A DNA stretch of 64,000 nucleotides, taken from the NCBI GenBank assembly GCA_000310025.1, contig FN649750.1, positions 3,613,472 to 3,677,471 on the forward strand, read 5' to 3'. This DNA comes from Ectocarpus siliculosus. Its lineage: Eukaryota > Sar > Phaeophyceae > Ectocarpales > Ectocarpaceae. Position 1 is the first letter of the stretch. Every line of letters starts with the position of its first letter. Shown here one piece after another: positions 12,079 through 24,100 of the stretch. Under the pieces are notes generated by a model that was not told the origin of the DNA, made no database searches, and saw nothing but the letters and a program-made list of their open reading frames with translations. A program made the translations under genes and the position numbers.

Positions 12079-15000
12079 CTGTGGCAAGCAAACACAGAAT
12101 CCGGACAAAACAGGCGGATGAAAATGACATCACATGATGAAATGGGGGGACTGTCGCCATAATAAATAGGACGAAAACACAAAACACACAAAAACAACCC
12201 CCCCACAGCAACGCCACAAAAAAAGTTGCCCAACGCGCGGAGGAGGAGGAGAGCAGGAGACGGAATGTCTTGGCGACCTCGCCAAAAACAAAGGCGTCAC
12301 AGCTGCTTGGCGGCCGCTGTACCCTCACTTCGGGCGCTAACCTAGACTACACCTTTTTCGGCATATGTTCGACACACAGGGGGAATGTAAGCATGTAAGC
12401 ACATTTTCCACGTTCGTTTCCTCGTACGATTCTCTGTGTGTACGGAAGGCGCCACTAAAATAGCATAAAACCTATGTAGTAAGAGCGAAGCTTCGATCTT
12501 CACGGGAATGCAACAATTTGAAACGTATCTACTTTCTCACACTTTATAGTACGTAAGTATCTGTACATCTCCCTTTGGTTTCACCACTGATCACATACAG
12601 GATTAGGACTTTACGGGCGTTCCTCAAGGTGCTGGAAAGGGCAGTAAAACGGTTTCCCTTGTAAAAATCCAACTGTCAATATGGAGGCCAAAGATCGAGA
12701 CTGGTCCACCTTCAGGCAGTGTTGAAGCTAAATCGGTAGAGGGCGTGATAGAGCAGCGACATGTGCGCGTTGGCACGCCCCGATATGATACTGGGATACT
12801 GGGCCGTTCGGTCGAAGGCTGCAGCTGCGGTTCGAAAAGTACATGTATGGGTCTGTGTTGATGTACCGTATACTGCTGTAGTAGTGGACGATCCACTCTG
12901 TCTGCTGTCTTGTCTCGAATTTAGATTCATGAGCAACTGCTTTTTTTTGTCTTGATGTTAGAGAAGGTGTCGTGCAGCTTGCTATGTAGACTGCATGGCA
13001 TGCCGGTTAGAGACAAGTCCCAAAGCGCTGCTCTGTGTGACAACTGCCCGTTGTGTGTATTCGCGTACTCGCGGCTGCACCACATGTCACGGCTGCATGA
13101 TCGGGCGAAATGAACACATGATGTCATCTACATATTGTTCTGCTGTCAACAAATTTGCAAATTGGCAGGAAGAGTCCAGACCAATGCCCAACGCGAATCC
13201 TGCAAATACCACACCTAACACCGGAACTAACGGCATGGCTGGACCAACTCATGTGGTCAGGTTCGATATAACCGTCCGCTCTGATACATGCCTGTCTGCA
13301 TAGGTACAATACTGCCCGACAGCCAGACGTGAGGCATGGACGAGTGTGCCGATGCCCGTTTACATGCCTGTCCATTCGTCCGCTTTTTTGTTGTCGTGAG
13401 ACGGTCGCCCCAGAGAGCACGTTCCGCTGCTTGTCAAAACAATAAATAAACAGAAGGACCACCCTCCATGGAGCATGCTGGCCCTGACTTTATTCTTTGG
13501 GTGTGCCCGATTCCTTGCACCTGCCTAGGTAGATGATAGACGCACACTCTGCTGGTGCCTTAGACGGCTGTTGGTGAGAAGCAGCGTACACAGCATCGGT
13601 CCGCGAACAGACAAAAACATACGAAAAGGAAATTCCTGCCCCACCTGAGAAGCCACATGGTCCATGGCTACCCCTCGTTATTTTCTCGAGTGGCTTGGAG
13701 ACGACTGATGGTGTGTTGTGGGGCGAAGATCGATGCGCCCAAAGGTTGTGTGCCTTGTGCTCGAGAGGCGTCGTGCCCTGGTGGTCTCCCCAACGAATTT
13801 GCGCGAGGCCGCGAAGATTGTTCTGGGGACCGATCCCTGAAAAATAATAAATACACACACAGAAAGGCCAGAGACTACAATACCCATTGATTCGAGATAT
13901 ACCCAAGGGGGTGTACCTCTTTCTCTCCGGCCCGCGATAGTGACTCCTAGTCTCAGTTGATACCTCGCATAGCACGCAGAGGGGGTGGAGGACTCCAGAA
14001 TATCTGTCGTTGATTTCTATGGACTTGCGGACCCCTCGGGGCCAGTTTATTTGAGTGTACATTTTTAGGGCAAGTTAACCTGTGTGACCACGGGAATCGA
14101 CCGCGTCGAGTGTTGGATCAGTACGGACATACGAAGGTACTGGGTAGAGAGAGATCGGAACGGTTTTAAATGCCTTCACAGGGGACACGGCGCAGTGTCT
14201 TTTGACAGCTTGCTGGTTTGTTACATAGAACACGCAGCCGAACAGGCATGAAACTCGCAGCATCTCATCTCACATCGCGCCGCCCCACCGTTCCATCGTT
14301 TCCACGTTTGTTTACGTATGGCCCACGAGGTATTTCCCTGCATGCATCTATTTACATACCAAGCGTTTATCTGTCAAGTTCCATTCACCACTGTAGTGGC
14401 CACACCCACTCTTAGGGCGGTGTCCTAATAATATGGAAGACTATAAGATGGAATGACCTTATGTTATGTGATCGAAAAATGACCTTGTGTCTACAACAAC
14501 AATTAATTACAGACTATAGACTCGATATAAGTCCAGTACCCAGCCGGTTTCCCCCTCACTCGCTGAAAAGACTCCACCACATCCCGTTCGAACGTGGGTA
14601 TATCTCGAATGGGTAGTCTTTCTGTGTGTGTATTTTTTATTTTTCCTAATAAAATCAACAGCAAGCGACAGCCCAAATAATAACCGTGTGTGTGTGTGTT
14701 GTGTTTTTCTTCGGGTGTATCACTATTTAGCACACCCGACGAACCAACTACCCAACACCTTCCTTCTACACCTTCTTCCCAGGATAACATACAGAGAGAT
14801 GCATGAGATGGTTACCAAACTATCTTGTTGACCCACAGGGGAGATATCATCGCTGTGTGCTGCCCGGAAAATCGTGGAAAAGCAGAACTCTAACTTTCGC
14901 TGAAGCTATGGATGAGTTGATCTTAAGACTCTTTTCTGCAGATAGAGACGGATTCGTTGGGTCATACCGACAAAAAAAAAATCAGGAGGGATGACGCAGG

Positions 15001-16703
15001 GCTGTCCTTCGACAAGGCCCAAAATGAGGAATTGAGGCTCGACTCGATATTGACGTTTCTTATCTCCGGGCCCATGCTGCTGTAGATGATCACAGCAGTA
15101 GCTACATCAAGGGACAGATTTTACTGCGCACAGCGCAAGTCAGCGAAAACCGTGAAAGAAGCGACTTTCAATATTTAGCTGTCATGTGCACATCCCCAAC
15201 CGAAACGTAATCGGCAGAGCATGGCACTCGGGGGGGGGTTGCACGAAATATGTACGTAACATCATCATTCTTGTATGCGTTCCTTTGAAAATGGTCACAC
15301 ATTTTCTATCGTTCTATGGATACAAGGAGAACAAATCGTTGTTTCAGAGAAAAAAAAAACAAGGGCAGAGGTTTTGATTTTTTACCGGTGGGTCATACCG
15401 ACGATTAAAGAAGTAAAAACACGAAACATAAACAAAAAACGCAATCAATCAACTACAACGACCAACCAAGTCACCGATACAAATGGATCCAGATCGATGC
15501 ATTGATTCGACTTCCAAGGTGGTGGGTTAACTCTAAATGATAGTATAGGTCAGACATTGAGCGTTTCAATGCAGTCGCCAGCATCTCACCACGGCCAGAC
15601 ACGTCCACAGGCGCAACAACAACAACAAAAAATAACTCTGCAACATCAACGTCGGCGGGAGGTACACCACGAACCCAGGTCACCCACTGAGGCAGGATTC
15701 ACATGAATAACAATAAAAACATATAGCAAGGGTTGGTTGAACCCATCCCATTGCAACCATGCGCAGCAGTGAGATAGAGAGAAGCACATTGCACATCCTT
15801 CCTTAAACCCACGTTTGCCTACATGTCTCTACTTCTTACAAAATGTTGTTTGCGCCTGGCAGCAGGACAAAAAGTCTCCTCCGGTTAGAGCTTTCCCCAA
15901 AATGCCAAAAATAAAGTCACACCTGAACTCGTTTTCGACCCCAACGCCCCCCACAGCTACCACGCAACGCAAGGCCCCCTATTTCTAGCCTCCCCACCGC
16001 TTCCGCACCCACTCTGGAGGGAATGCACGCCTGCCACAACCAAAGCGTACCTAAAAACATTCTACAAGAAAAAATCACACACCATTGCCATCGGCAACAC
16101 ATGTCAGCATCCCCGCCCCCTCCGCCGTAAGATGTCAAATGCTGTTGTGCTGTTGGCGCATCATTATTCCGCCATTGACGGCCAGAACTCGAAAGTGCAA
16201 TGCTTGCGAGGATTGGAGTCACGTCTATCGACCAAGACGCTGGAAAAGAGCCGCCGCATATGGCTACTCAAGGCACCTGTGTGTCTCTGCGAAAACACGT
16301 CCTCTTGCTTGAACGAGATACCCTTCCGTGCGTACGCCACGCCGGCGAGTGGAAAACATGGCTGCGTCCATGCGTCGCCCACGTATCACCCTTGTAGGGG
16401 AGAGCTCACGGCCCACCTCATTGCCAGTCGTTGGACGCGTGCAAGAACATCCCAATGACATACCTCCGGGTTTGCTGTCCATCTCTTCCCAGAAAGCGAC
16501 ACCGCCCAAACCGAAATCATGCACGCTGCAGCAAACAAACGCATGCCGTCCGGCCTCAACTTGTCGCCCCGGTTTCGGCTTTTGCTGAACTTGCAAGACC
16601 TCCCTCTTTCTCGACCTAGGACCGGTCGCTCAACCCGAGCCGACTTCTACCCCTCTCTCTGGCATCTTCTACTGGCTGCTTCAAAACCTAAACCCCCAAT
16701 CAA
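12079..16703. other. Intergenic region between the two minus-strand genes
   Basis: It should contain the missing first exon and promoter of the BCS1-like gene (near 12.1-13 kb) and the 3' UTR of the carrier gene (below 16704). Minus-strand open frames up to 190 codons (13490-14062) show no recognisable domain. No transposon ends, tRNA or rRNA were seen. Confidence 0.45.
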
Positions 16704-19086
16704 TCACCCGGTTGTTGGACTTTCGCCCCCCACGAGTACTCTGCGGTTACTCCCGCCCCCGTGCTTCGGCACCAACGACGACAGCTTCGTTCTGGCCTTC
16801 TCGAAAACGGCGTAGCTGATGGCGATGGCGGGCAGAGCCTTCAAGAAGTTGGGTCCCAAGCCTCGGTAGAGCCCCTGCACTCCCTGCATTGGTGGTCAAA
16901 GGGTGACGGTTAGGGGTGCCGTAGAGGGGGGGGGGGGGGGTACCTCGAGGGGCGGTGAGTAGAGCGTGTCCACGAGAGAGGAGGGGTCCCAAGCATAACG
17001 AAGTAGAGAGGTACGCTCTGGCTGAGCGGTCGAGTGATAAAAAAAAAGAGGTTGTCGTGACATAGTTTTTTGTGACGAACAAGGTCATTCTCTGCGCCAC
17101 GATCTATACTCCTGTTGTATGGGCGGCGGGCGGGCGGCAGGCGGCGGGGGCGGGGGCCACGTTATCCTTCACTATTCATACGGTCCAGCCGAAGATGGCA
17201 AACTCAAACCATGCAAGAAAACTATGAACTGCTCAGGACAATTATATGCGAGCGTGTTCTGCTACTACTTCACAGGCCACGCGTACAGGAGTACCAGCTT
17301 TCCGGGGTATCAAGGAACAGCTGTAGCAGACAACCACCCGACAAGTCGAGTCCAACTGCACAGATCAAGTCGGCATGAAGAAAAACATCGCTCCGGGTAA
17401 GAAAACAAGGGCAGCCATGATATTACACCGCAAGAAGGAAGACGCGGGCAACGAAGGCGACAAGTTTGCGGTAACCGACATCGAAAGGGCGAAGCAAAGG
17501 CGAAGCACGTCAAGATGCCCCAACGGCCAAGCAGTGCATCGTCTGTATGAGCAATTCTTGGGTAACAGGAGTGAACGGAGATGATACAAGGGGGTGTGTC
17601 CCGAGATTTTTCCGGCACTATACCGGGCATCGGCACTACTCCAAGTACAGAACGACTTGGTATTGCAGTGTGTGGAACCGAAAACACCGGTACTATTCAA
17701 CCGGCACTATAGAGGCCCCCCCACTGTAGCTGTACAAAGGGCGTCGCACCGCGCCGCACCGCACCTCTGCTGTTTTACCCTAGCGGAATACATTGGTGGC
17801 ACACGGTATCGGATTACCGCGTACCGCATTACCGCATACCGATACCGCACCACAAGGCTCCGGTCACCACGCCATACGGGATTGCACCGCCCTCGCGGGT
17901 GCATCCACTTACTCCGCAACGTCAACGTACCTCGTGCTTCAATGTTCTTCGGAAGCAGTCCGCAGTGCTTGTGTAGGTGTGCGGGATCCCCGGCATCCCC
18001 TGCGCGAACACCACGGCATGTATAACGTGGGCACACGGGTCAGGGTCATGTGACGACAGCATCAACGCAAACACGGGACTGGTACAGTAAGACCAAGATA
18101 ACAACATGCCCGCGACGACGTGGGGGCTAAACAAACACAACACACATAAAAATAAGATGAAACGGGAATAACCCCAACATGTCGGGATCGATAACAGTGT
18201 GCGCGGTATCGCGTGTGGGGACTCATTCAACTGCTTCAGTTCCGCAAACCATTCCCCCCTATAATGCATGCCACGTAAATGCGAGCCTAGTAACAACGCT
18301 GTACAGTAGCTATTTTACGGAAAGCAAGGATTCGTGTCCGAGGATGGACGCCGGCAAAAACTGCAAACTGCAAACTGCAAAAAAAAAATGTAAGAGAGGA
18401 GGAAGAAGCGAGACGAAATTGCGCCAGGCTCTGCGTCACTGCCATATGCTCAAACGGTGCAAGGCACAAGAATCTCATCTCTGAAGAACGACAGGAGCGC
18501 CAAAAAACAGCAAGGATTATGAGGGCTTCGAACCGAATCAACCGTATTGATTAGTTCGTTGTCCAGCACATAGGCATGGTCGTGGCAGCGCGCAAGAAAA
18601 CGAAACTGTCCACCCTCGCACGACGGCATGGAGGCACAAGCGTGTACAGGCTCAACGACAACGACCACCACAACAACAACAACTTTAACAACAATAGCAA
18701 CAACAACGACAGATAACGACAACAGCAACAACAGCACCAACAACAATAGCCACCACCACCACCACAACAACAAGCAATGCTAGCAGCAGTGACCCTGCAC
18801 CACGAAACACACACGAGCCACAAAGACGAACTGTCACGCTACCGCCCTGCTGGCCATCGCACCTGTGCCTGCAGCTTTGTCCTTACAAGCTGCAAGGGGT
18901 AGGCCACGAGCTGGCCGCACGTCGACGACAACGCACCGAAACCCAACAACGTCATCACGTCAGGACCCTCCTGCGAAAGCAGAAAAAAAGAAACACGAGC
19001 AAAAAAATAACGGTGTGGATGATGGATGGGGTTAGGGTTGGGTTAGGTGGGGATCATCATAATTCTTGGCTGCTCGGCTGTTGTGG

Positions 19087-19173
<87 letters not shown>

Positions 19174-21089
19174 GAGAGAGGGCGAGAGAGGAACACACGC
19201 GACGAAGAGGGCGCTTGTGAGCCGTGACTACAGCGATAGGCGATACCAGCAGCACCGGCGTTCCCCTGATAGTTCGGGACGAATACACAACTCACAGCCA
19301 CCAGTGATGAAGTTCTTACGCATACTGCATGCGCAAAGAAATGTAGGACTCGCCATACAGGACAAAGCAATCCACAGTACCCCCTTACACCAACACTGTC
19401 AGCGTGTCTCGCTCTACTACATACCTCCTCCCTGCATGCGCGAAATCGTCATCGTCCTGAAGGCAAGCACGCATCTCAAGAAAGAAGCCAGCCAGCACCT
19501 CACCTTAGCGCCCGGGTTGGCCGCCATCCATCTGGCCTTGAGCGTGTAGAACATCGCCAGATCGGTCCCGGAGTAGGGGACGATGCCCATGAGGCTCGCC
19601 GGCAGTCCGCGGAAAAGCCCTCTCATGCCGTTCTCTCTACAAGACCCAGGGGGTAAGGGAAAAGGGGGAGGTTGAAATTTGGTCAGTCAGTCGTTGGCGA
19701 TTGATCACGCATCCATCGATACCACGAGGGGTACTACGAGATCCAACTATCTCTGCCAAACCGTGGGGGTTGAAAGAGTAAACGCACTGAAACCCGATCG
19801 GGAAGGGGGACGGGGACGGGGGGGGGGAGAGATGCAACCGCGAGAGCTTGATGAAACGTGTCGCAAATGGTCCGCGTGGTACATCGGAAAATAACGGAAG
19901 GGGGTAGGATTTTCCAAATCGACGTCAAGACCCAGCGGAGAATCTTTTATTTTAACGCGCTTTTCTTTCTGAATGGAAACCCGACCTGCAAGGGACGCAG
20001 GAAACGAACCCGAGCAGGAGGAAACAGAGAACAAAGAGCGCCAGGCAGGGTGCTCGGAACCCGACCCACTACACCCAGTGATGGTGATACCTTGGTAGAT
20101 TGAAGGCGTCTTCGTCTCGTGTCTGTTCCCACGTAACGTCTATCCAGTCTTGGCAACTTTGCCACGCAACACTGGGGGTAAAAAAAGCAAGACTTCTCGA
20201 AACAGCAGTATTGCTACAATACCTGTTACAACAAGCCGTGAGGGTCTTAGGGATGACTCACCTTACGATGCGCGTGAGGCAGTCGCCTATCCCCTTGAAC
20301 TCGCCCTTCTCTCCCACAGCTAACCTTGTCTTGGCTATTTCTAAAGGGTAGATCACAAGCTGCGCCAGCGACCCGGCCATCGACCCAGCCAAGAACCTAC
20401 AATAACGACGGCCACACACGCGGGATCGATTAGGGGGGGGGGGTCCAACACATTGCATGCGAGATGGGGGACTCCGTGGTGTTTATCGCCCGACAACTTA
20501 TTAGTCATCCCTCCCCACGCGCGTGAAGCTGAACTTACACTTCTCGACCCCCCCCGCACACCCGCCTCCATACACAACAAACACTACTATTTAGGGGGGG
20601 GGGGGGGAGGGTTCCCTGTCCTTTCTTATTTCTTTACGGGTGGTGACCATCGACCAGGGATCCATCGGAACAACCCATGGGTTTGCTCCTGAATGGCAAA
20701 AACATGCGTTTCAAATTTGAACGCTGTTTCGCGAACTTGCTACCAGGCTACCGATGACCATACGGCCTCCTCATCGGATCCCCTTGTTGTGAGAGATTTG
20801 TAAACAAACTACTGCTGCCGTAGCGTACCCCGCCACAACTCACCTTTCTCCGACTCTGACGTTATCAGGGTCCTGGAAGATAGCAAGCAGAAGAAGGGGG
20901 CGTGTGTGGGCGTGAAAAGAAGGGGTCAATCCTTTCCGTGTACGCAAAGTGATTTTTAGTACAGGGACACATGAAAATGCAACAGAGGGATACACATGCG
21001 GCCACGCCCAAGGCAAGAAGAGCATACATGACACACGCACACCGGACAAAGGCGCCAGCAGGAGCAAGAGTAGTAAGCCGGGAGAATAC

Positions 21090-21133
<44 letters not shown>

Positions 21134-24100
21134 GTATCTCGAGTAGTGTTGCACATCGAATCAAAATTTTCGGCGAAATCGAAAAGTCACAATCGAAAGG
21201 AAAATCGTACCGAAGCTGCTTCGACATTCCATACAACATCGAACTGAAAAATCGTACATCGAAAACTGCGTCGGCATTCCGATGAAATCGAAAGTCCTAC
21301 CAGATTGAAAATCGTAACGAATATCGCTTCGATATTCCCATGAAACCGAGAGCCATGTCGAATTGAAATCGTCGAGAGCTTCGAGATTTCGATCAAGTCG
21401 TCTATAAGGTCGATGCTTGAAACGGCACAGCTCCATCTCAAAACAAAAAAAAGCCTGCTCACCTTGCAGATGCTGTTCTTGAAGATCTCATACCCCAGGA
21501 ACCGGATCGCGCTCTCGGGCATGATCTTGAGAGTGTTGGCCCCGTTGCCGTTCCAGAACGCCAGCCACCCCTCCTGACGGTAGATGTTGCTCATGCTCTT
21601 GGCAATTGTGCCCTTTGTCTTCCCCGACTGCAGAAGGGTCTTGAGCCTGTCGAACGGCGCCGTGGCTGTCCGGCTCACGACCCCAGCGATCGCCCCCGCC
21701 ACGAACGTCACCACCGCCTGCCAGCACAGCAGTTGCGGCCGCCCGCAAGCAAGCAAGCAAAAAAAAAAAACGAAGTTGAGAAAATGAGACTGGGTCTTTC
21801 GCGACAAAATAAAAAATAAAAATCGATTACGAAACACACCGCAGCCGTGGATCGTGCCGTGCTCGGTGGTGGTTACGAAATACTATTAAGAAATTTAGCG
21901 TCGCCCCCATATTGAAGTTTTGATCGCAGCGGCTGTTTAGCACACCAAAACCGTAGGATTTTGCATGGCGTATTGTGGTTGTTTCAATCGATGCGGTTGG
22001 GTGTCTTCTAGCTTGTACCTTGTTGTGCTTCCAAGCATAATACAACACCATAAAGCACGCCTGAGTGACAGTGTTTGGGTTCTACACAATCATCAACGAG
22101 TGTGCTGTTGTGTGAGGCGTGGTATATAATGTCGCCCTCTTCGTGTTGACGCGTCAAAATGTTGACCGCCGGGTGGAAGCTCCTCAGCAGGAAGGCAAGT
22201 CTACAGACGCAACAGAGAATGTATGTGCAGATACCGCGCGCGAGGTCCACTGATGATACGGAAAAATACCGCAACATTTCTCGTGGGAGGGTCGTTCGAC
22301 GGGATCGACGCGGGATTTTCTCTCGAGCCTGTCGCATGGCGACGTGGTTGGCAAGCGGATATCCTCACACCGCCCCCCAAGCTCCTCAGCCACCACTGGG
22401 TTCGTTAGACCATACCACTTCATACTAGAGTACATTAACCCCCCACACAATCTAAATTCCGTTTTGTCGCCACAACAGGCAATATTACCCGTCGAATTCT
22501 TCACAATAACATTTATTTGGCAGCGTCACAGCGGAAGGAAGCAGTGTCAAAGTGTCACCATCACCACCAGCCAGCCATCACCTGAGCCTGAGACTCGAAG
22601 TTATCCGGCGCGCTCATATCTTCTCCGATGTCGATGGCCGACGCGTGCGCCCAGTAGTCGAACACTTCCGCCACGCTTCGTTGCGCAGAAACCCAACGAC
22701 AACAAGCATGCACGTGGGAGAGCATGGGGGGCGGTGAGAACCGTGTCACTTCACAGTGTCCACCACAGCAGAAAACGATCGGAAAAATCAAGCACAGCAG
22801 CGGCGGAAGCCTCGCCGCCGCCAAAAAAAAGAAGCGCTGGAAAAAAACAGACGTGAGGATGACCGGAGGGAAAACACACACAAAACACACACAATAACAA
22901 CCACAAGCAAACACACACAGTAACAACCACAAGCAAACACAGCACAGCACGGTCAAGCGCATATGCTGAGCGGCTCGGCCTTCCTTTCACCTTGCCGGAG
23001 AGCAAAGGAGCAAGAACTGCTGGAACTCCTTCCTGCTGATCTTGCCGTCGTTGTCGAGATCTGCCCGAAACATGAGCTTCCTGCGAACACGCGACAGCGG
23101 AGACGAACACACCCGCGGAGCGACCGACGCGCACAAAAGCAGGAGGAAAAAAGGTGGGCACGTGAACGGGGTATGCAGCACGCCACAACCGCCGTCAGCG
23201 TAGGGCAAGCAGCAAAACGGAAGAAAACAACGCAAGTTGCGAACCGCGATTTTTCATCTTCAACATCTCCGAAAATAAACCATGTATGCATGCCTCTCAA
23301 TTTATCCTTCAACACAGCAGTGCAAAAAAATAAATATATACCGTATGTGAAGTTTAGGTCTCGTATTTACGATCAAGGTGAGGGTTTTGGTGCCTGTTCG
23401 GCGTGCTGGTCGCGTGCCCGTATGCTACATACGTCCTGTGATCGTCCTTTCTCTTTCGCCAGGGTGTCGTCCCACTCTAACATGATGCAATGCCGCTTGA
23501 TTTCTCTAGAGACAAGCAACCGCAGAGACTATCATATCAAATCAGGCCGGCCCAACGAAAGAAGAGAATGTACAGCGAGGGATCGGCGTGATATGCGGAC
23601 CAGATGAGGGCTGGCAAATAACCAAGAAAAAAAAAAAAACACACACACACACACAACGATAGACACGACTCGCGTGGCTGGCCTGCGCCCTAACACTTTT
23701 GCCGGGAACGCAAGACACAAAAAAGGGGGCAGGCGAGACCCTAGGTGAAGCCAGACAACGCCCAAAAAACCGCGAGAGGAAAGCGGGATCCCTCATCAGT
23801 CGATGCTACACAGCAGCTGATCCGCGTTGGAACTACCTCATGCGGTCATCAAAAAGCGTAGAGAAGGTGTGTGTGTGTGACCTACGTGATCTGCGCGTCC
23901 GAGGCTACGATATCGAGCTTGTCGAGGGCTCTCCGGATGTCCTCCTTCCGGATAAAGCCGTCCGCGGTGTGATCCAGGTTCTCGAAGACATCAGCCAGCT
24001 GAGCTCTGACGGAGCGAGAGAGCGATCACGTCCAAGCGAGGAGAAAAAAAAGAAAAAAGAAAGAGAAACAACGATGGTGGCTACGTCGATCACAAAAAGA

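Noticed and set aside
13490-14062. 190-codon minus-strand open frame in the intergenic region
   Set aside because: Rich in Cys, Ser and Arg with no motif; no splice partners; likely noncoding 3' region.
19029-19046. TTAGGG-like repeats as a telomere
   Set aside because: Only two or three degenerate units inside an intron of an intact gene; an interstitial microsatellite at most.
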